Shown here one piece after another: positions 10,524 to 21,349 of a stretch of DNA of 64,000 bases (position 1 is its first letter; every line of letters starts with the position of its first letter). Made by a program: the position numbers and the translations under genes. The notes beneath the pieces are model-generated. The model saw only the letters and a program-made list of their open reading frames with translations. It was not told the DNA's origin and did not search any database. The stretch is from Sophora flavescens (Eukaryota > Streptophyta > Magnoliopsida > Fabales > Fabaceae), in contig CM061062.1 in the NCBI GenBank assembly GCA_030762895.1, positions 100,360,874-100,424,873 of the forward strand, in the 5' to 3' direction.

Positions 10524-12087
10524 TGATGGGCTCAGGCAAGCGAACCGGATCGAAGCAAGTAATATTAAAACGGTGAGAAACCGAGTATCGAACTCAGGGA
10601 TTGGGAAACCAAGTACCACTTCACAAATTAAACAACTATTTTAGATTAAGAAATAAGTGTGGGAAGATTTCAAAGAAAATAAAAGAAACAATAAAATAAA
10701 ATCAAATATTTTTGGGATTTTCAAATTAAAAGAGATTCCTAGGAATTGGGTTACCACAAGATTGTTCATGTTACTAAATTGACTACCCCTTATTAATTAT
10801 CAAAATTACTTTGAAGGTGAATTTATCCTAGATAAGTTAATGCTCCCTCTCGGGTTACAAAAACAGTGCCCAATTAAACCAACCCCTACTCTCGTGGTAG
10901 TTGAATTTAGATTGAACCCTTTAAGTTTTGTGACAATTCGTTAATCCTCGAAGGACCGCTTCTATCTCTCGTGATTTAAGTCCCAAGTCCGATTCTATAG
11001 ATCCGATACCTAAGTTCACCGCTAGGTTCCTCCTTAGAGTATCTATGACATGCAAATAAGTGTGCACCAGATTTATAAGTATTTAAAACAATAGAAATCA
11101 GATCTAAAGCAAAATCGAAATTAACGAAGGTAAAACATCAATTCACAACATAAATCAGATCTTGGGCATAGCCCCTATCCCTAGAAATAAAGCTACTACT
11201 CAAGCATTGCCATGGTGATGACAAGCTTGATTAACAACAACATAAAATAAAGCCTAAGAGAAGAGAAGAAGAAGAAGAAGAAGATCCTAAAAATTTGCCT
11301 AAGTGTAGCAGCCAAAAGTGTCCCCTTAGTCTCTGCCTAATTGCCCTATTTATAGATTAGGGTAATTTGAATCCCAATCAAATACAAATTCAGATGAAAG
11401 CAGTTTGTTCAGATCCAAATATTGCGCGTCACGGCCATGACGGATTCTGCCTTGGATGTTGCTCTGCTGGTTGGTCTGTCACGGCCGTGATGCTTATCAC
11501 GGCTAGGCCGTGATCAGTTCTGACTTTTCCAGTTTTTTTCTTTTAAGCTCTACTCGATCACGGCGGTGACGGGCTCTGTTTGGCTCAGTTTCCTTACTTT
11601 TTCAAACTCCATCTTCATGCAAGCTCCATCATAATTGGTCATGAGAATTTTAATCTTCATATCCAAATCAATATCTCCAAATTAATTGCCAAATCTTATC
11701 ATATCATTATTATTGTGATAAGCAATTATTATCCAAATCCAAATTGATTTGGATCCAATCTTTTATCTCAATGCCAATTGAATTATCTTTAAATCATAAT
11801 AATTCAAATCCAAATTGATTTGGATTCAAATCTGTCATGTGGGCCCTTGCAATTTGCTTGGCAATCTTCAATTTAATTTCAATCATTCTTCTTTGTCCTC
11901 TCCTAAAAATAAATAAGAAAATATCAGAAAATTAATAAAAATCTGATCAAATGCACACATTGACTCTAAAATAACCAAAATAGGAAAACAAAGTCTAGTT
12001 TGGACTAAATCAAGCATTTAACAAAATTTAATTGATGAAATCCGCTAAAAAATAATAGATAAAATATCATAAGCCAGCGGATTATCA
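10524..12087 (-). repeat. LARD 5' LTR
   Basis: The 1564-bp partner of 6437-8037. It differs by small indels, chiefly loss of parts of the palindromic units (11428-11575). The TATA box is at 11346-11355. The high identity of the pair indicates a recent insertion, necessarily later than that of the SIRE element it interrupts. Confidence 0.92.
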
Positions 12088-12092
12088 ACCTT

Positions 12093-12422
12093 CAGTAGAC
12101 ACGCTTCTGATACCTTCAGTAGACGCGCTTCTGATACTTCCAGTAGATGCGGCCTTCTGATATTTTAGTGGACGTAAGTTTCTATCTCTTGTATTTTGGA
12201 CGCGCACTTCAATCACTACAGTGCTGGACGTTTGTTTTAAACACTTGTGTGTTGGACGTGAGTTTTTATCACTACACTGTTGGACGAATGATTCTCTAAT
12301 TTAATCTGCACACTCGATAGATAGGTTAGAAACCAATATGAAGATTAATTAAATCATTAACAAATATTTAGTTCTCATCAAAACTTAGGGAAATGCACAG
12401 CAGACATTTTAGAGACTTAACA
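12093..12422 (-). repeat. SIRE 3' LTR, remaining part
   Basis: Continues the SIRE LTR after the duplicated ACCTT at 12088-12092. It contains degenerate GTAGACGCGCTTCTGAT units and ends with CTTAACA. It aligns with 19160-19500 of the other LTR. Confidence 0.9.
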
Positions 12423-12436
12423 ATCTCCCCCTTTTT
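12423..12436 (-). other. SIRE polypurine tract
   Basis: The minus strand reads AAAAAGGGGGAGAT immediately upstream of the 3' LTR, the expected primer site for plus-strand DNA synthesis. Confidence 0.8.
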
Positions 12437-12827
12437 GATGATGACAAACATTGAGATGATTTAATGAACCTCATAAAATATCAACATAGAAAATAGCATA
12501 TATCAGACAGGTTGAAATTTTCTTAAGTGAACAGGTCTTATCATATTCATTCTCCCATTCTATTTCTCCTATTCTCCCATTCTCCCTATTCATTTCTCCC
12601 TTTCTCCCCCTTTTGTCAACATCAATAAGGGTTATCAAGTTTTATTTATGAGATATGTTAAAGGCAAGATAACATGTTAAGAAAATTATAGTAATGCAGT
12701 AAGCATATTAGACATATTCCACTTAAATTATTGTATCATTACTCCCCCTGAACTAATGCTTAGTTGAAAGAACATGTATATAGGAGTAATGACAGATTTA
12801 GCACAGACAACTTAACATTCAGACATG
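12437..12827. other. SIRE 3' untranslated region
   Basis: The stretch between the RNase H stop and the PPT is pyrimidine-rich (repeats of CTCCCATTCT near 12545-12610). I see no env-like frame in it. Confidence 0.6.
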
Positions 12828-13430
12828 TCATTCAACAATGCAATGCATGTTTAGATTATCTCTAATAAATAAAAACCTTTCTTCTGCAAGGGGTTTAGTG
12901 AAAATATCAGTCCATTGATTTTCAGTTTTAACAAACTTAATATCAAAGATGCCTTTTTGAACATAATCCCTAATGAAATGATGTTTGATTTCAATATGTT
13001 TAGCCTTAGAATGCTGAATTGGATTTTTGGTTAAGCATATAGCACTCGAATTATCACACTATACAGATATGTTATGTTCATAAATAGAGTAATCCTCAAG
13101 TTGATGTTTTACTCATAAGAGTTGAGAGCAGCAACTAGCAGCAGAGATATATTCTGCTTCAGCAGTAGACAGGGCAATGATTGTCTGCCTCTTGCTTGAC
13201 CATGAGACTAAACTTACTCCAATGAAGTGACATCCTCCACTGGTGCTTTTTCTTTCTATTATGTCTCCAGCAAAGTCAGCATCACAATATCCCACTAATC
13301 TGTATTCTTTTGATCTTAAATACAGCAAACCAAGTTTAGTAGTTCCAAGCAAATATCTAAATATTCTTTTTAACAGCCTTAAGATGAGATTCTCTAGGAT
13401 CAGATTGGAATCTAGCACACATATAGACAC
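12828..13430 (-). pseudogene. SIRE RNase H and C-terminal end of pol
   Basis: The upper part (13113-13430) carries the copia RNase H blocks: RYLLGTTKLGLLY, LVGYCDADFAGD, RKSTSGGCHFIG, and STAEAEYISAA. A stop just after QLL is followed in the same region by the usual copia ending (HSKAKHIEIKHHFIRD, then QWTDIFTKPL), closing at 12828-12830. One frameshift near a T run (13365-13375) separates it from the RT frame, and another stop lies near 13060. Catalytic Asp and Glu residues are visible. Confidence 0.83.
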
Positions 13431-14550
13431 TAAATTGAATGTCAGGTCTGCTTGAAGTTAAGTACAGTAGAGAGCCAATCATACCTCTGTAGACAGTTTG
13501 ATCTACCTTTTTACCTTCATCATCTTTGATTAGTTTTGCATTGGGTTGCATAGGGGTTTTCATGAGCTTTGAATTTTCCATTTTGTATTTCTTGAGGATC
13601 TCCTTGGTATATTTTTGTTGATGAATGTAAATTCCATCACTTGTCTGCTTGATTTGTAATCCTAGGAAGAACTTCAATTCTCCCATCATGCTCATCTCAA
13701 ATTCAGCTTGCATTAGACTTGAAAATTCCTTGCACAGCTTTTCATTAGTTGCTCCAAAAATAATATCATCAACATATATTTGAACTATAATAAAGTTCTC
13801 TTTAGAGCATTTTTTGAACAGGGTAGTGTCTACTTGTCCTCTAGTAAAACCATTATGCATGAGAAAAGAACTGAGTCTATCATACCATGCTCTAGGTGCT
13901 TGTTTCAAACCATATAATGCCTTTTTAAGTTTGAAAACGTGATCTGGTTTATCAGTATCATCAAAACCGGGGGGTTGTTTAACATACACTTCTTCTTCAA
14001 TTATACCATTTATAAAAGCACTTTTTACATCCATTTGAAACAGGGTAATTTGGTGTTGTGCAGCATATGACATTAAAATGCGTATGACTTCTATTCTAGC
14101 TACAGGTGCAAAGGTTTCAGTATAATCAATACCTTCTTGTTGGTTATAGCCTTGAGCTACTAACCTTGTTTTATTTCTGACAACTTTACCATCTTCATCC
14201 AATTTGTTTCTGAAGACCCATCTTATTCCAATAACTGACTTGTTTTTAGGCTTAGAGACAAGAGTCCAGACATCATTTCTGATGAACTGGTTAAGTTCTT
14301 CTTGCATAGCAAGAATCCAGCTTTCATCCTCAAGAGCTTCTTCAATGCGTTTAGGCTCCAAATCTGAAATAAAGGCAACATTGCTTGAATCTCTTAATGT
14401 GGATCTGGTTCTTACTCCCTCAGAAGGATTTCCAATAATAAGATCCTTAGGATGACGAGTGTTGAACTTCCAATCCCTTTTGAGATCATCATGAAGATCT
14501 TGACTTGTCTGCTGACTCGTTTGTTCCACTTGTCTTTCAGTCTCAAGCAC
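13357..14550 (-). CDS. SIRE reverse transcriptase
   Basis: A 397-residue open frame covers the whole copia RT domain. From the N-terminal side it shows NQFIRNDVWTLV, GIRWVFRNKLDEDGKV, QEGIDYTETFAPVARIE, FQMDVKSAFINGII, KKALYGLKQAPRAWYD and the catalytic IYVDDIIFGATN, then LKFFLGLQI. The YVDD box is intact. It belongs to the Gag-Pol polyprotein and copies element RNA into DNA. It lies in the same frame as the integrase C-terminal ORF, separated by one TGA at about 14647. The next domain (RNase H) is shifted by one base. Confidence 0.88.
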   Translation of the reverse strand: MLETERQVEQTSQQTSQDLHDDLKRDWKFNTRHPKDLIIGNPSEGVRTRSTLRDSSNVAFISDLEPKRIEEALEDESWILAMQEELNQFIRNDVWTLVSKPKNKSVIGIRWVFRNKLDEDGKVVRNKTRLVAQGYNQQEGIDYTETFAPVARIEVIRILMSYAAQHQITLFQMDVKSAFINGIIEEEVYVKQPPGFDDTDKPDHVFKLKKALYGLKQAPRAWYDRLSSFLMHNGFTRGQVDTTLFKKCSKENFIIVQIYVDDIIFGATNEKLCKEFSSLMQAEFEMSMMGELKFFLGLQIKQTSDGIYIHQQKYTKEILKKYKMENSKLMKTPMQPNAKLIKDDEGKKVDQTVYRGMIGSLLYLTSSRPDIQFSVYMCARFQSDPRESHLKAVKKNI

Positions 14551-14649
14551 AGGTTCTGTTTTGGTTAGATTGGGTTGTTGACTTTCTGGTTTGTTTATAT
14601 CAAGACCTGTAAGATCATCTTCTAGATCTGATAGTTCTTTATCAGTCTT

Positions 14650-15332
14650 TCATCCATCATTGAATTTAACATGAACAGATTCTTCAATAATACAAGTTCT
14701 TGAATTGTAAACTCTAAAAGCCTTAGACTTTTCAGAATATCCTACGAAAATACCTTTATCTACCTTAGAATCAAACTTTCCAAGATTATCTCTGGTATCT
14801 AGAATAAAGCATTCACATCCAAAAGCATGAAAATAATATATGTTGGGGCTTTTTCCTTTCCACAATTCATAAGGAGTCCTTTTTAGAAAAGGCCTAATAA
14901 GTATTCTGCTTTGTACATAACAAGCAGTGTTTACAGCTTCTGCCCAGAAGTACTTAGGGGGATTATTTTCATTGAGCATAGATCGAGCAATGCATTGCAG
15001 AGGTCTGTTCTTTCTCTCAACCACTCCATTTTGCTGTGGAGTTCTAGGTGCAGAGAAATTGTGAGAAATTCCATTCTCCTCACAGAACTGTCTAAACTGC
15101 TCATTTTCAAATTCTCCCCCATGATCACTTCTAAGGGTAGAAATACAGAGACCCTACTCATTTTGTATTCTTTTGCAGAATCGAGAAAAGCCTTAAAAGA
15201 CTCATCCTTGTGTGTTAGGAAGAGTACCCATGTGTATCTAGAATAGTCATCAACTATGACAAATCCATATTTTCTTCCAATCAGTGTGGCAACACTAATC
15301 GGGTCCAAACAGATCCATGTGTAACAAATCAA
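14650..15332 (-). pseudogene. SIRE integrase catalytic core
   Basis: The core is spread over two frames. Just above 15332 the homologous reading HMDLFGP gives the first Asp, then it shifts to YGFVIVDDYSRYTWVLFL (14931-15332). The segment with the second Asp (DHGGEF-like) is in a third reading near 15115. The frame 14650-15024 supplies the catalytic Glu in the VVERKNR region and the conserved end: YFWAEAVNTACYVQSR, KSPNIYYFHAFGCECF, FDSKVDKGIFVGYS. Small indels near 15300 and 15160 break it. All three DDE residues can still be found, so the damage appears recent. Confidence 0.83.
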
Positions 15333-15377
15333 GAGGTCTAGAGGTTGATACTTGGTTTTTAGATTTGAAACTTGATT

Positions 15378-15947
15378 TTATCTGTTTACCTCTCGACATG
15401 CATCACACAAGACATCTTTCTTAAAGCTAATATCGTGCAATCCTCTCACAAGATTATTCCTTTTTAATTCATAAATTAGTTTCATACTAGCATGTCCTAG
15501 TTTCTTATGCCATAACCATCTCTCATCCTCTTTAGACATCAGATAGGTTACACTTTGATCTAAGAGATCAGACAGTTCAATCTTATAAAGATTTTGTTGC
15601 CTTTTAACTGAAAAGAAGGTTTTGCCACTACGGTCTTTAACTATGCATACATCCTTGGTAAAGGAAACATCAAAACCACTCTCACATAATTGACTTATGC
15701 TAAGCAGGTTGTGTCTTAATCCTTTAACCAAGAGAACATTAGATATAGAGGGAAGAGGGGGTTTACCACCAATAATACCAATTCCTATAACCTTCCCTTT
15801 CTGATTCCCTCCGAAGGCAACGTGTCCTCCTTTCTTAAGTTGGAGGTCTAGGAACATAGACCTTTCTCCTGTCATATGTCGCGAGCAGCCACTGTCCAGG
15901 TACCAGCAGTGGTGTTTTCTTTGTCTTGTTGAGGACATCTGCAACAA
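15378..15947 (-). CDS. SIRE protease and GAG-pre-integrase zinc-binding region
   Basis: The 189-residue frame starts with the copia protease active site WYLDSGCSRHMTG (Asp-Ser-Gly). It continues through IGGKPPLPSISNVLLV and LRHNLLSISQLCESG, then ends in the HHCC zinc-binding domain that precedes integrase: WLWHKKLGHAS...LCDAC. It is shifted one base relative to gag and overlaps the gag ORF at 15835-15947. The protease would mature the polyprotein, and the HHCC domain aids integrase binding. Confidence 0.85.
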   Translation of the reverse strand: MLQMSSTRQRKHHCWYLDSGCSRHMTGERSMFLDLQLKKGGHVAFGGNQKGKVIGIGIIGGKPPLPSISNVLLVKGLRHNLLSISQLCESGFDVSFTKDVCIVKDRSGKTFFSVKRQQNLYKIELSDLLDQSVTYLMSKEDERWLWHKKLGHASMKLIYELKRNNLVRGLHDISFKKDVLCDACREVNR

Positions 15948-17652
15948 AGATTATTTGATCTTTAGGTACCCATATTTTTCTGGGTCCTTTTCTGTTAGTT
16001 CTAGGAGTCTGTGAGGACTTCCTTCTCTTCTTATGGATACACTTAGACATAACATGCTCAATTTTTCCACAGAAGTTACAAATAGGTGTTGATTTGGTTA
16101 CATTTGACTTAACAGATACTTTAGAAGCTTTAGTTGATACTTTATGATGTGTCTGATTGACATATCCAATACCTTCTTTATTAAGAAAGTGCTTCTGACT
16201 ACCAAGTAGCTTAGTCAGATTGTCTCTACCATTAACAAATTTGGCAAGATCATAAGTGAGCTCTTCCACTTTCTGTTGAAGTTTTTCAACTTCTTCAGAT
16301 GGTGATGTTTCACTTGATATCTTAGCTTCATTATACTTTTCCATCTTCAGCTCACTGTTTTCTTTAGTAAACTTCTCGCACTCTTGAGATTTCTGTTTAT
16401 GCTCACTGGTGAGCTTTACATACTTTCTCTTGAGGGATTTGAAGGCTTTAGATAAGCAGTTAGATTCCTCCATCAACTCCTCATAGGCATCAAGTAATTC
16501 TTCATAGTCAGGATGTACCTCATCGTCAGAGTCTGAGTCAGTGTTGGCCATCAAACAGAGATTGGCTTCTTCCTCTGTTTCTTCATCAGAAGATGTTGAC
16601 TCCAGATCCTCCCAAGTAGCCATCATTCCTTTCTTCTTCTTCTTCAAGAATTTCTTAAAAGGGGCCTTCTTGAGTTGAGGACTTTCAGCCTTGAAGTAAC
16701 CGGGCTTCTTGCACTCATAGCAAACAATTGGACTTTTGTCTGTTGAGGTGAATTCTTTGAAGTTCTTGTCCTTGTTGAACCTTCTGAATGACCTATCCTT
16801 CTTGAATTTCTTTTTCTATAGGAGAAGCTTTATCTTCCTGGTCAGGAGAGACAATTCTTCATCACTCTCAGAATCCTCGAGTTCTGATAGGTCAGCATCA
16901 CTGGATGACTCATCTGCCTTCAGAGCCTTGGAACCTTTTGCTGTCTTTTGATCAGCTTTCAGAGCAATTGACTTGCCCTTCTTTGGTGCAGCTTCATCTC
17001 CAAGTTCTTGCTCATGAACAGTGAGTGTTCCAAGAAGTTCATCCATAGTCAAGGTAGTGAGATCCTTGACTTGGGAGATAGCAGTGACCAAAGGTCTCCA
17101 CTGTTTAGGTAGACTTCTCAGAATATTACCAACCTTCTCAGCATTGGTATAGACTTTGCCAAGAGATTTTAAACTGTTGATGATAGTTTGAAATCTTCCT
17201 ATCATCATAGCAACAAATTCTCCTTCCTCCATGATGAACAGTTCATACTTTCTAACAAGTATGGAAATATTTGACTCTTTGACTTTTGTTGTTCCTTCAT
17301 GGGTGACAGCTAAGGTGTCCTATATTTCTTTTGCAGAGTCACAGGCACATACCTTCTCAAACTCCTCCTGACTGAGAGCACAAATGATGTTGTATCTGGC
17401 TTTGTGGTTCATCTCCCATTTTGATTTTTCTGCAGCAGTCCACTGAGCTTTTGGTTTGTCAGTGTTATCACCATTCTTGGGAATGAATGGACCATCTGTG
17501 ATGACATCCCAAAGATCAGAGTTTGTAGATAGAATGAACCATTGAAATCTATCCTTCCAGTAGTTGTAGTTTTCTCCATTGAAGTAAGGAGGTCTGGTTA
17601 GGGAAGCTCCTTCAGTCTGATGACTTCCACTTGAACTAACTCCAGCCGTCAT
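15835..17652 (-). pseudogene. SIRE gag, one frame with two stops
   Basis: A single minus frame from MTAGVSSSGSHQ (17652) runs to 15835 with stops at about 17320 (probably TGG to TAG) and 16816. The N-terminal part has the copia gag block PPYFNGENYNYWKDRFQWF. The middle has LPKQWRPLVTAISQVKDL and TMDELLGTLTVHEQEL. A degenerate first zinc knuckle lies near 16700-16745 (CYECKKPGYFKAESP, with the His and last Cys changed). An intact second one follows (CNFCGKIEHVMSKC, about 16040-16085). An acidic, coiled-coil-prone region lies between them. Gag packages element RNA into particles. Confidence 0.85.
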
Positions 17653-17703
17653 GTCTATTTTTCAGGACCTTTTACCTCTACACTGTTAGATGCTCAACCC
17701 AGA

Positions 17704-17721
17704 GGCTGAGCTCTGATACCA
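17704..17721 (-). other. SIRE primer binding site (initiator tRNA-Met)
   Basis: The minus strand reads TGGTATCAGAGCTCAGCC two bases from the LTR end, complementary to the 3' end of initiator tRNA-Met. This is the standard copia PBS. Confidence 0.93.
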
Positions 17722-17723
17722 AC

Positions 17724-19500
17724 TGAAATAGATAACTATAAACACGAGAAGGGGTGGTTGAATTGTGTTTATCAGAATTGAAGCAAAGCTGAAATCTTTT
17801 TGCAAACAGAAAGCTAGCTTTGGACGAGTGGAAGAATACAGGATGGATGGGTGACTATTGCACACACACCACTTGACAGATGCAAGAAAACTAAAGCAAT
17901 TAAAGAGTTTAAGGGAAGAGAGATTGACACGGTGATTTATCCTGGTTCACTCTTCAAATCAAAGAGCTACGTCCAGTCCTTGGCAACACCAAGATTTATC
18001 CACTATAACTGATAAGGTTACAGACTCAAGTATTATTTGCACAGCTAGCCTCTTTAGGCTCAAGACAAGTATTGTTTTCACACCTAGCCTCTTCCGACTC
18101 AAGACAAGTATTGTTTTCACGCCTAGCCTCTTCAGGCTCACTTAGGTTTGTTTGAGAGATTGGGTTTGTAAAAATACAACTTCTCACAAGCAGATCTTTC
18201 ACAAACACTCAGAGTGGTTTAAATGTGAAGTCTAGGAAAGTCTGCGTAATAACTTCAAATGTTTGAAGAATACAGAATGAAAGAATAAAAGAATTAATGA
18301 GTAGAGTAATGGCATTTTAATGCATTGTGTATTCTCTCTTTCTTCATCTTCAATGACTTCTGTATTTATAGTCTTCAAGCATTTAGGATCCATTAGAGAC
18401 ATTCTCTCAGATGTTGGCTTCAAGCAGAACTTCATTAAATGCAATAGAGTCGTTCTGAGCACCCATTAATGCAATAGAGTCGTTCTGAGTAGCCATTAAT
18501 GTAATAGGAACGTTGGTTGTACTCTAACATGTAGGATCATGGCTTTATGCATCGAGATACAGCCATGTCAGAGTTGGGCAGAGAGCTTTTTGTACTTTGC
18601 TGAGTACACTCCCCTTTTTGTGAAATAAAGCATGTTGGAAGCATTCTTTTAGATTATCCAAGGTTGCTTGAGAGAGTAGTCTTCTGACTTTTCTTGATAA
18701 TCGTGAAACTGAGTAGGAGAGAAGGCTTCAAGTCTCTTTCTGATTCTTGAACTAAGATTCTGATAATCCTTAGAATTTGCGTTCATAAGATAAGTGCTTC
18801 CATCTTGAAAATAATCACGTCTATCTAGTCATTTGAGTTTTCATTCAGGCTAGTAGACGAGCTCCATATTAAGGACTCAGCAAGTCCAAAGACTAGTGGG
18901 TGAGCGCTTCTGTCACCTTTAGTGGATTAGCACTTCTATTACTCTAGTGGATGAGAGCCTCTGTTACTTTAGTGGACGAGAGTCTCTGCTACTCTAGTGG
19001 ACGAGAGCTTCTGTTACTTTACTGGACGAGAGTCTCAGTTAGTCTGGTGGACAAGAGTCTTAGTTACTCTGGTGGACGAGAGTCTTAGTTACTCTGGTGG
19101 ACGAGAGTCTTTTGCCACGTCATTGGACGAGCCTTTCTGATTCCTTTAGTAGACGCGCTTCTGATACCTTCAGTAGACGCGCTTGTGATATCTTCAGTAG
19201 ACGCGCTTCTGATACTTCTAGTAGACGCGGCCTTCTGATATTTTAGTGGACACAAGTTTCTATCTCTTGTATTTTGGACGCGCGCTTCAATCACTACAGT
19301 GCTGGACGTTTGTTTTAAACACTTGTGTGTTGGACGTGAGTTTTTATCACTACACTGTTGGACGAATGATTCTCTTATTTAATCTGCACACTCGATAGAT
19401 ATGTTATCAACCAATATGAAGGTTAATTAAATCATTAACCAATGTTTAGTTCTCATCAAAACTTAGGGAAATGCACATCAGACATTTTAGAGACTTAACA
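17724..19500 (-). repeat. SIRE 5' LTR
   Basis: The uninterrupted 1777-bp LTR, TGAAATAG...CTTAACA, is followed by the TSD ATGAA at 19501-19505. It carries a TATA box at 18360-18370 and the GGACGAG minisatellite (18890-19215). Confidence 0.93.
18360..18370 (-). promoter_or_regulatory. TATA box of the SIRE 5' LTR
   Basis: TATAAATACAG on the minus strand, conserved between both LTRs, is positioned to drive transcription toward gag. Confidence 0.62.
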
Positions 19501-19505
19501 ATGAA

Positions 19506-19938
19506 TACCAGCGAGCAAGGACTCTTCAATAGTCTCTTGGTTAAGCCGGTTCCTCTAATACGCTTAAGGGAGATTCGCCCTAGGTTAGCGAAAAGTTTCT
19601 CTCTCTTTTGGGTTCTCCTCTTTTTATAATAGGATCCCCATATCTTTAAGAGATCTGGATATATCTCCTTTATCTCTTAAATCTTCTTTGAGATATGATT
19701 TCCTTAATTTGAGGGATTTATCTCTTCTAACCGGATAAGGTTATTTGAGATAATATCGGGATCATTAAAGATAATATATTATCTTTCCCACCTTAATTTG
19801 AGGGATTTATCTCTTCTAACCGGATAAGGTTATTTGAGATAATATCATAATCATTAAAGATAATATCAATATCTTATCTTTCCCACCTTTATTGGATCGG
19901 GTATCCAAGCTCGGTGACCGGGTTTTACTCCTCGGCCA
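19506..19938 (-). repeat. Tat 5' LTR, distal part
   Basis: This stretch continues 4735-4938 after the copia insertion. It contains a tandem duplication of about 90 bp (19702-19791 and 19792-19890, both starting CTTAATTTGAGGGATTTATC). It ends at CTCGGCCA, which gives a TG...CA LTR. The Athila-A frame begins immediately afterwards. The exact end is inferred from that reading frame. Confidence 0.7.
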
Positions 19939-20671
19939 GTATAGTTTTCTTGAGCTTGAAGATGCTCCAAATTTCTTCACTTCATGTTGAGTTTTTAGAC
20001 CAACAAAATTGATAGGAGCAAAGAAGTCCAAAGTCTCTGGTGAGTGTTCAAACATTTTAATGGTGACTTGATCACCATCAACTCTCAAAATTAACTCACC
20101 CCTTGGAACATCAATAACAGCCCCGACAGTAGCCAAAAAGGATCTTCCGAAGATAAGAGGAAAATGTTGGTCTTCATCCATGTCCACGATGATAAGTCCA
20201 TTGGAAAAATGAAACGGTCAACCTTGACAAGGACATCTTCACCCAACCCCCATGGATAAACATACGATCGATCAGCCAAATGCAAACAAATGGTGGTTGG
20301 TTTAGGGTCCCCCAACCCCAATTGATTGTAAATGGAGAGAGGCATGAGGTTAACACTTGTACCCAAGTCACACAAGGCTTTTCCGGAATATTGGGACCCA
20401 ATTAAGCATGAAACGGTGAAACTACCCGGATCCTTTAGCTTTTGAGGAACTTTTCTCCTCAAGATAGAGCTACACTCCTCAGTAAGTGCTATCTTCTCAT
20501 CTTCGTCCCACTTCTTTCTCTTAGAGAGTATTTGTTTCATGTACTTCGCATATGAGGGCATTTGCTCAAGTGCCTTCGCAAATGGGATATTGATATGAAG
20601 CTTCCAAAAGACATCTAGGAATTGACTAAACTTTTTCTTTTCATCTTGCTTTTGAGGTTGTGGAGGGAAAT
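19939..20671 (-). pseudogene. Athila-A gag-protease, distal part
   Basis: The minus reading continues from the gag part at 24118 after Athila-B. It contains FSQFLDVFWKLHINIPFAKA and PSYAKYMKQILSKRK, then the protease region with CDLGTSVNLMPLSIYNQLG (active-site Asp in D-L-G-T-S) and FGRSFLATVGAVIDV. One frame change lies near 20180. The domain would mature the Athila polyprotein. The start codon at 20690 suggested by a naive reading lies in the inserted Athila-B LTR and is not real. Confidence 0.82.
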
Positions 20672-21105
20672 TAATAAACCGTTGGTTCATCTAGTTTTAT
20701 GACTAGAAAGACCTCAATTTTGAAACCAATTGTGCGAGTTCATTCTCGTTTTAGCCCAAATTTGACTTTAATTGTTCACAAGCAATTTCTTTTAATCTTA
20801 GGGATAATTTTTAGTAGTTTCTTTTAGTTTCTTATCAAAATAAAGCATTTAATGCTACTTTTAATTCCAGGTTAAAAGTGAAGCTCGAGGAAGCTAGGAA
20901 AAATAAAGGAAACAAGCAAAAAGGTAAAAATTGGCTATTCGCCTCGCAAACATAAGCTCGCCTCGCGAGCTAGAGGAGCAGATCAAGCATGAACAAGCAG
21001 CCATTTAGCCTCGCCCCGTGGGAGGCTGTTAACCTCGCGAGATAGAGAGGCCAAAAATTCAAGGCCTCTGTCTCGCCCTGCGAGAACAGCCTCGCCTCGC
21101 GAGGT
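20672..21105 (+). repeat. Athila-B truncated 5' LTR
   Basis: Matches the first part of 22788-24117, from CCGTTGGTTCATCTAG through the CTCGCCTCGCGAG repeats. It breaks off inside the repeat array at an A run near 21108, the probable deletion breakpoint. Confidence 0.85.
20935..21105. repeat. Palindromic CTCGCGAG repeats in Athila-B 5' LTR
   Basis: Several GC-rich palindromic cores (CTCGCCTCGCGAGC, CTCGCCCCGTGGGAGG, CTCGCCTCGCGAGG) lie within 170 bp, in otherwise AT-rich sequence. The same kind of array in the 3' LTR ends close to its TATA box. Confidence 0.8.
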
Positions 21106-21343
21106 GAAAAAAAAAAGTAATAATAACATAGTTTGGTTGCCTCGGTTCATCTGGCCTGCTAATCCTGGGACCAGGATCCTCATCCAGGAGGGAGAGAATC
21201 CGAGGCAAAGTTTTGATGGTCTTCAGGTGGATGAAACTCCAGATAAGGAGGCCGAGCCTAGCAAACCAAGGAAGAAACCAAGGAAAGACAAGGAAGAGGC
21301 GAGACAGGTTAATGAGAGTGTGGGGTCCGCTCGGACCCCTTGA
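21104..21343 (+). pseudogene. Residual coding tail of Athila-B
   Basis: A 79-residue plus-strand frame reads ...SFDGLQVDETPDKEAEPSKPRKKPRKDKEEARQV... and stops before the non-coding 3' region. The charged Lys/Arg/Glu-rich end is compatible with the C-terminus of an element-encoded protein. The upstream part is deleted and the first residues derive from the deletion junction. I cannot say which protein it was. Confidence 0.4.
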
Positions 21344-21349
21344 GATAAC

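Larger units (their letters stand above)
6437..12087 (-). mobile_element. Athila-like non-autonomous LTR element (LARD)
   Basis: The LTRs at 6437-8037 and 10524-12087 both start TGATGGGCTC and end GGATTATCA. The 5-bp target duplication ACCTT flanks the element (6432-6436 and 12088-12092). A tRNA-Asp type PBS on the minus strand at 10500-10517 sets the orientation. The 2.5-kb internal region has no recognisable gag, protease, RT or integrase. It holds a few short ORFs of unknown function near the 5' end and a long non-coding 3' region related to that of Athila-B. This layout fits a large retrotransposon derivative mobilised in trans. Confidence 0.9.
4939..19500 (-). mobile_element. SIRE/Maximus-type Ty1/copia retrotransposon, complete but interrupted
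   Basis: Both LTRs begin with TGAAATAG and end with CTTAACA (plus-strand reading). Perfect 5-bp target duplications, ATGAA, flank the element at 4934-4938 and 19501-19505. The internal region on the minus strand has an initiator-tRNA-Met PBS, gag with zinc knuckle, protease, integrase, RT and RNase H in copia order, and a polypurine tract. Long (about 1.8 kb) LTRs and the pol sequence point to the SIRE lineage. The left (3') LTR is split by a 5.65-kb element at 6437-12087. No env-like ORF fits in the roughly 400 bp between RNase H and the PPT. The coding region is close to intact apart from a few stops and frameshifts, suggesting a fairly young insertion. Confidence 0.93.
1..19938 (-). mobile_element. 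Tat-lineage Ty3/gypsy LTR retrotransposon, 5' part, split by nested insertion
   Basis: The element reads on the minus strand: 5' LTR (4735-4938 plus 19506-19938), PBS, gag, protease, RT, RNase H, a second archaeal-type RNase H, and integrase running off the left edge. Two RNase H domains and the gag motif CKWHQNYGHSTEDC identify the Tat/Retand lineage of plant gypsy elements. The 5' LTR is split by a complete copia element at 4939-19500. The element appears to sit inside the Athila-A coding region, whose reading resumes just right of 19938. Its 3' LTR and left TSD lie outside the window, so its own TSD cannot be verified. Multiple stops and frameshifts make it non-autonomous now. Confidence 0.88.

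Noticed and set aside
12437..12827. Possible env-like ORF after SIRE RNase H
   Set aside because: The space is only about 400 bp and holds no open frame or membrane segment.
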